A stretch of 64,000 nucleotides of DNA, taken from the NCBI GenBank assembly GCA_029562975.1, contig JAKQTR010000030.1, forward strand, positions 1 through 64,000, written 5' to 3'. Of this stretch, positions 62,930-64,000 are shown one piece after another. The notes under the pieces are model-generated. The model was not told where the DNA came from. It did not search any database and saw only the letters and a list, made by a program, of their open reading frames with translations. The position numbers were made by a program, and so were the translations under genes. How positions within the stretch are numbered: the first letter of the stretch is position 1; the number at the start of each line of letters is the position of its first letter. Origin of the DNA: Acidobacteriota bacterium (lineage in GTDB: Bacteria; Acidobacteriota; Vicinamibacteria; Vicinamibacterales; JAKQTR01).

Positions 62930-63240
62930 CGCCCGTACAAGAAAACAGCCCATCGGTTGATGCCCCAACGGCAACGGGCCCCCATCCGTTGCCGCCAGAG
63001 CCCAACCGATGGGCTCATGCCGCTTGTTATCGCAATAGCGGTGCCAGGAATCGGTTGCAGCGCTTGGCGTCGTTTCCGGCCGGATTTCGCGTTTGTTAGG
63101 AACTATTCCGCGAACGGAATCATCGGAATTCCGTCATCTGCCGGATTTATCGCCGGACGTCCGGCATTTGCGGACGCTGTCAATCAATTGACGATTGGAA
63201 TCGGCGCGCCCAGCGCACCCTCGCCGTGCGCGCGAGGAGC
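62930..63240. other. AT-richer intergenic region with many palindromes
   Basis: No gene is seen. Both flanking genes end here, convergently. The base composition is lower in GC than its surroundings, and the DNA holds at least six perfect inverted repeats, detailed in the repeat entry. Confidence 0.6.
62947..63192. repeat. Cluster of perfect inverted repeats between convergent genes
   Basis: The largest is a nested structure: outer arms AGCCCATCGGTTG (62947-62959) and CAACCGATGGGCT (63003-63015), inner arms CGGCAACGG (62969-62977) and CCGTTGCCG (62986-62994). Then come TCCGGCCGGA (63075-63084), ATTCCG-CGAA-CGGAAT (63105-63120), CGGAATTCCG (63124-63133), the 14 bp GCCGGACGTCCGGC (63152-63165) and GTCAAT-CA-ATTGAC (63179-63192). 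The first could end transcription from both sides. The rest have no obvious role. Confidence 0.85.
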
Positions 63241-64000
63241 TCAGGCAGGGCCGATCAGCACGAGCATTCGCAGCGGTGCCCGGTTGAGGAAATCCACCAG
63301 CTTCGAGCCCATCCTCGGGGCGCTCGCGACGACGTGCGTCGGCACCGGCAGGCTTTCTCTCACGGCCGCGTACTCGTCGTCCGTCATGAGACACAGGCCG
63401 CTGGGGTTGGCGCGCAGGAACGCGTGAAGCTGCTCCCGATCGAAGAGCTGGTGGACGTGGCGGTTCAGGTAGAAGACGAGGCTCGGCGCGGCCACCAGGT
63501 ATGTGGCCACGGCCGGCGCCGGCCCCGTGCCTGCCCGGATGACCCGCGCAAGCTGCGGAACCGGCTGGTAGCGCTCGTAGTCGGGCAGCGATCGGATGAC
63601 GATGATCCAGAGGCTGAGGATGGCGGCCGCGGCCAGGCCGATCGCCGCGACGGCGCGCGCGTGCCGTTTCAGCGCCGCCAGAGCGGCGGCGCCTCCGATG
63701 ATCAGGACGCCGCCCGTCGCGAGCGCCCCTGCCAGATGGATCCGCCCGCCGGGCCGGCCCACGAACCAGGCGACGCCAGCGCCGGCCGCGGCGAGCGCCA
63801 CGGCAATGGCCGCGACGCTCCAGGTGGCGACTCGGTCCAGCCGCCCCGTGAGCCTGCTGCCCGCCCACGCCGCCACGAGCCCTCCGACCAGCGGCGCGGC
63901 CGCCGTCACGAACGGCAGCACGTAGAGGTCCTGCTGGCCGTTGGACAGCGAGAAGAAGGCCACGATGAGGATGATCCACAGGCCGAGCAGGAGCCGCACG
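63241..64000 (-). CDS. Membrane glycosyltransferase-like protein, C-terminal part
   Basis: The minus-strand frame ends at 63241 and runs off the right edge (253 residues visible). LWIILIVAFFSLSNGQQDLYVLPFVTAAAPLVGG matches the helix-loop region of ArnT/PMT-like (GT39/GT83) glycosyltransferases, with their FFSxSxxKxxxYxLP motif. At least four further TM segments follow, then a soluble C-terminal domain with PVPQLARVIRAGTGPAPAVATYLV, PSLVFYLNRHVHQLFDREQL and LCLMTDDEYAAVRES. Such enzymes transfer sugars from polyprenyl phosphate to lipid A or proteins at the periplasmic face. Donor and acceptor cannot be told. The start is outside the window. Confidence 0.78.
   Translation of the reverse strand, partial: VRLLLGLWIILIVAFFSLSNGQQDLYVLPFVTAAAPLVGGLVAAWAGSRLTGRLDRVATWSVAAIAVALAAAGAGVAWFVGRPGGRIHLAGALATGGVLIIGGAAALAALKRHARAVAAIGLAAAAILSLWIIVIRSLPDYERYQPVPQLARVIRAGTGPAPAVATYLVAAPSLVFYLNRHVHQLFDREQLHAFLRANPSGLCLMTDDEYAAVRESLPVPTHVVASAPRMGSKLVDFLNRAPLRMLVLIGPA

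Noticed and set aside
58217-62974. 1585-residue minus-strand open frame
   Set aside because: Antisense to the TRAP membrane subunit and the propeller/phosphoesterase; low-complexity Arg/Gln/Asp/His composition and no motif.

Overview
The window is GC-rich, with short intergenic gaps, many Tat- and Sec-exported enzymes, a DUF2934 protein, BACON-type and YncE/phosphoesterase exoproteins, FtsX-type permeases fed by an HlyD-like protein, and a TonB-dependent receptor with an N-terminal carboxypeptidase-like domain. This mix resembles soil Acidobacteriota, perhaps the Vicinamibacteria. That placement is an inference from gene content and was not tested by a search.

Layout. 1-2.3 kb (minus strand): a decayed DNA-defence locus, with the start of a DISARM DrmD-like helicase and an adenine methylase cut in two by an unrelated secreted-protein gene. 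2.4-6.2 kb: tRNA-Arg, a lipoprotein, tRNA-His, an orphan sugar-type ABC ATPase and a cation efflux protein. 6.6-10.6 kb: a membrane-fusion protein and two FtsX-like permeases. 10.8-15.5 kb: a DUF2934 protein, a TonB receptor under a TPP riboswitch, and an Nramp/universal-stress-protein pair. 15.6-22.6 kb: three tRNA genes, two Tat-exported sugar enzymes, a PatB-type lyase, a 7 x 55 bp tandem repeat, the first member of an unrecognised paralogous family, and an MFS carrier. 22.6-28.5 kb: accessory DNA comprising a complete but frameshifted IS701-type element, a secreted protein, a phage tail-module remnant and a frameshifted FkbM methyltransferase.

28.9-34.2 kb: a five-gene export/uptake operon (C69 peptidase, DUF6305-like protein, DctM-like carrier, 51-residue membrane peptide, aspartoacylase-like zinc enzyme). 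34.4-47.4 kb: dUTPase, BACON lipoprotein, S9 peptidase, the second paralogous-family member, a K+-independent proton pyrophosphatase, a DEAD-box helicase, an aldo/keto reductase, a PAP2 protein and an acyltransferase. 47.5-52.0 kb: a methyltransferase and a dehydratase among gene debris (cbiM, istB, and a truncated cas3 ending exactly at a type I-E-like CRISPR repeat). 52.3-55.6 kb: an M48/TerB peptidase paired with an OLD-like ATPase. 55.7-62.9 kb: a DUF355 protein, a TatT-type TRAP transporter operon and a propeller/phosphoesterase. 62.9-63.2 kb is palindrome-rich, and the end of a membrane glycosyltransferase leaves the window.

Two themes cross the window. Many genes have a -10-like hexamer placed six to nine bases before the start codon, suggesting frequent leaderless transcription. 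Several intergenic gaps hold a degenerate GGGACTCGGG-like repeat. The best candidates for undescribed biology are the paralogous family at 20.1 and 39.7 kb, the five-gene operon at 28.9-34.2 kb and the M48/OLD-like pair.
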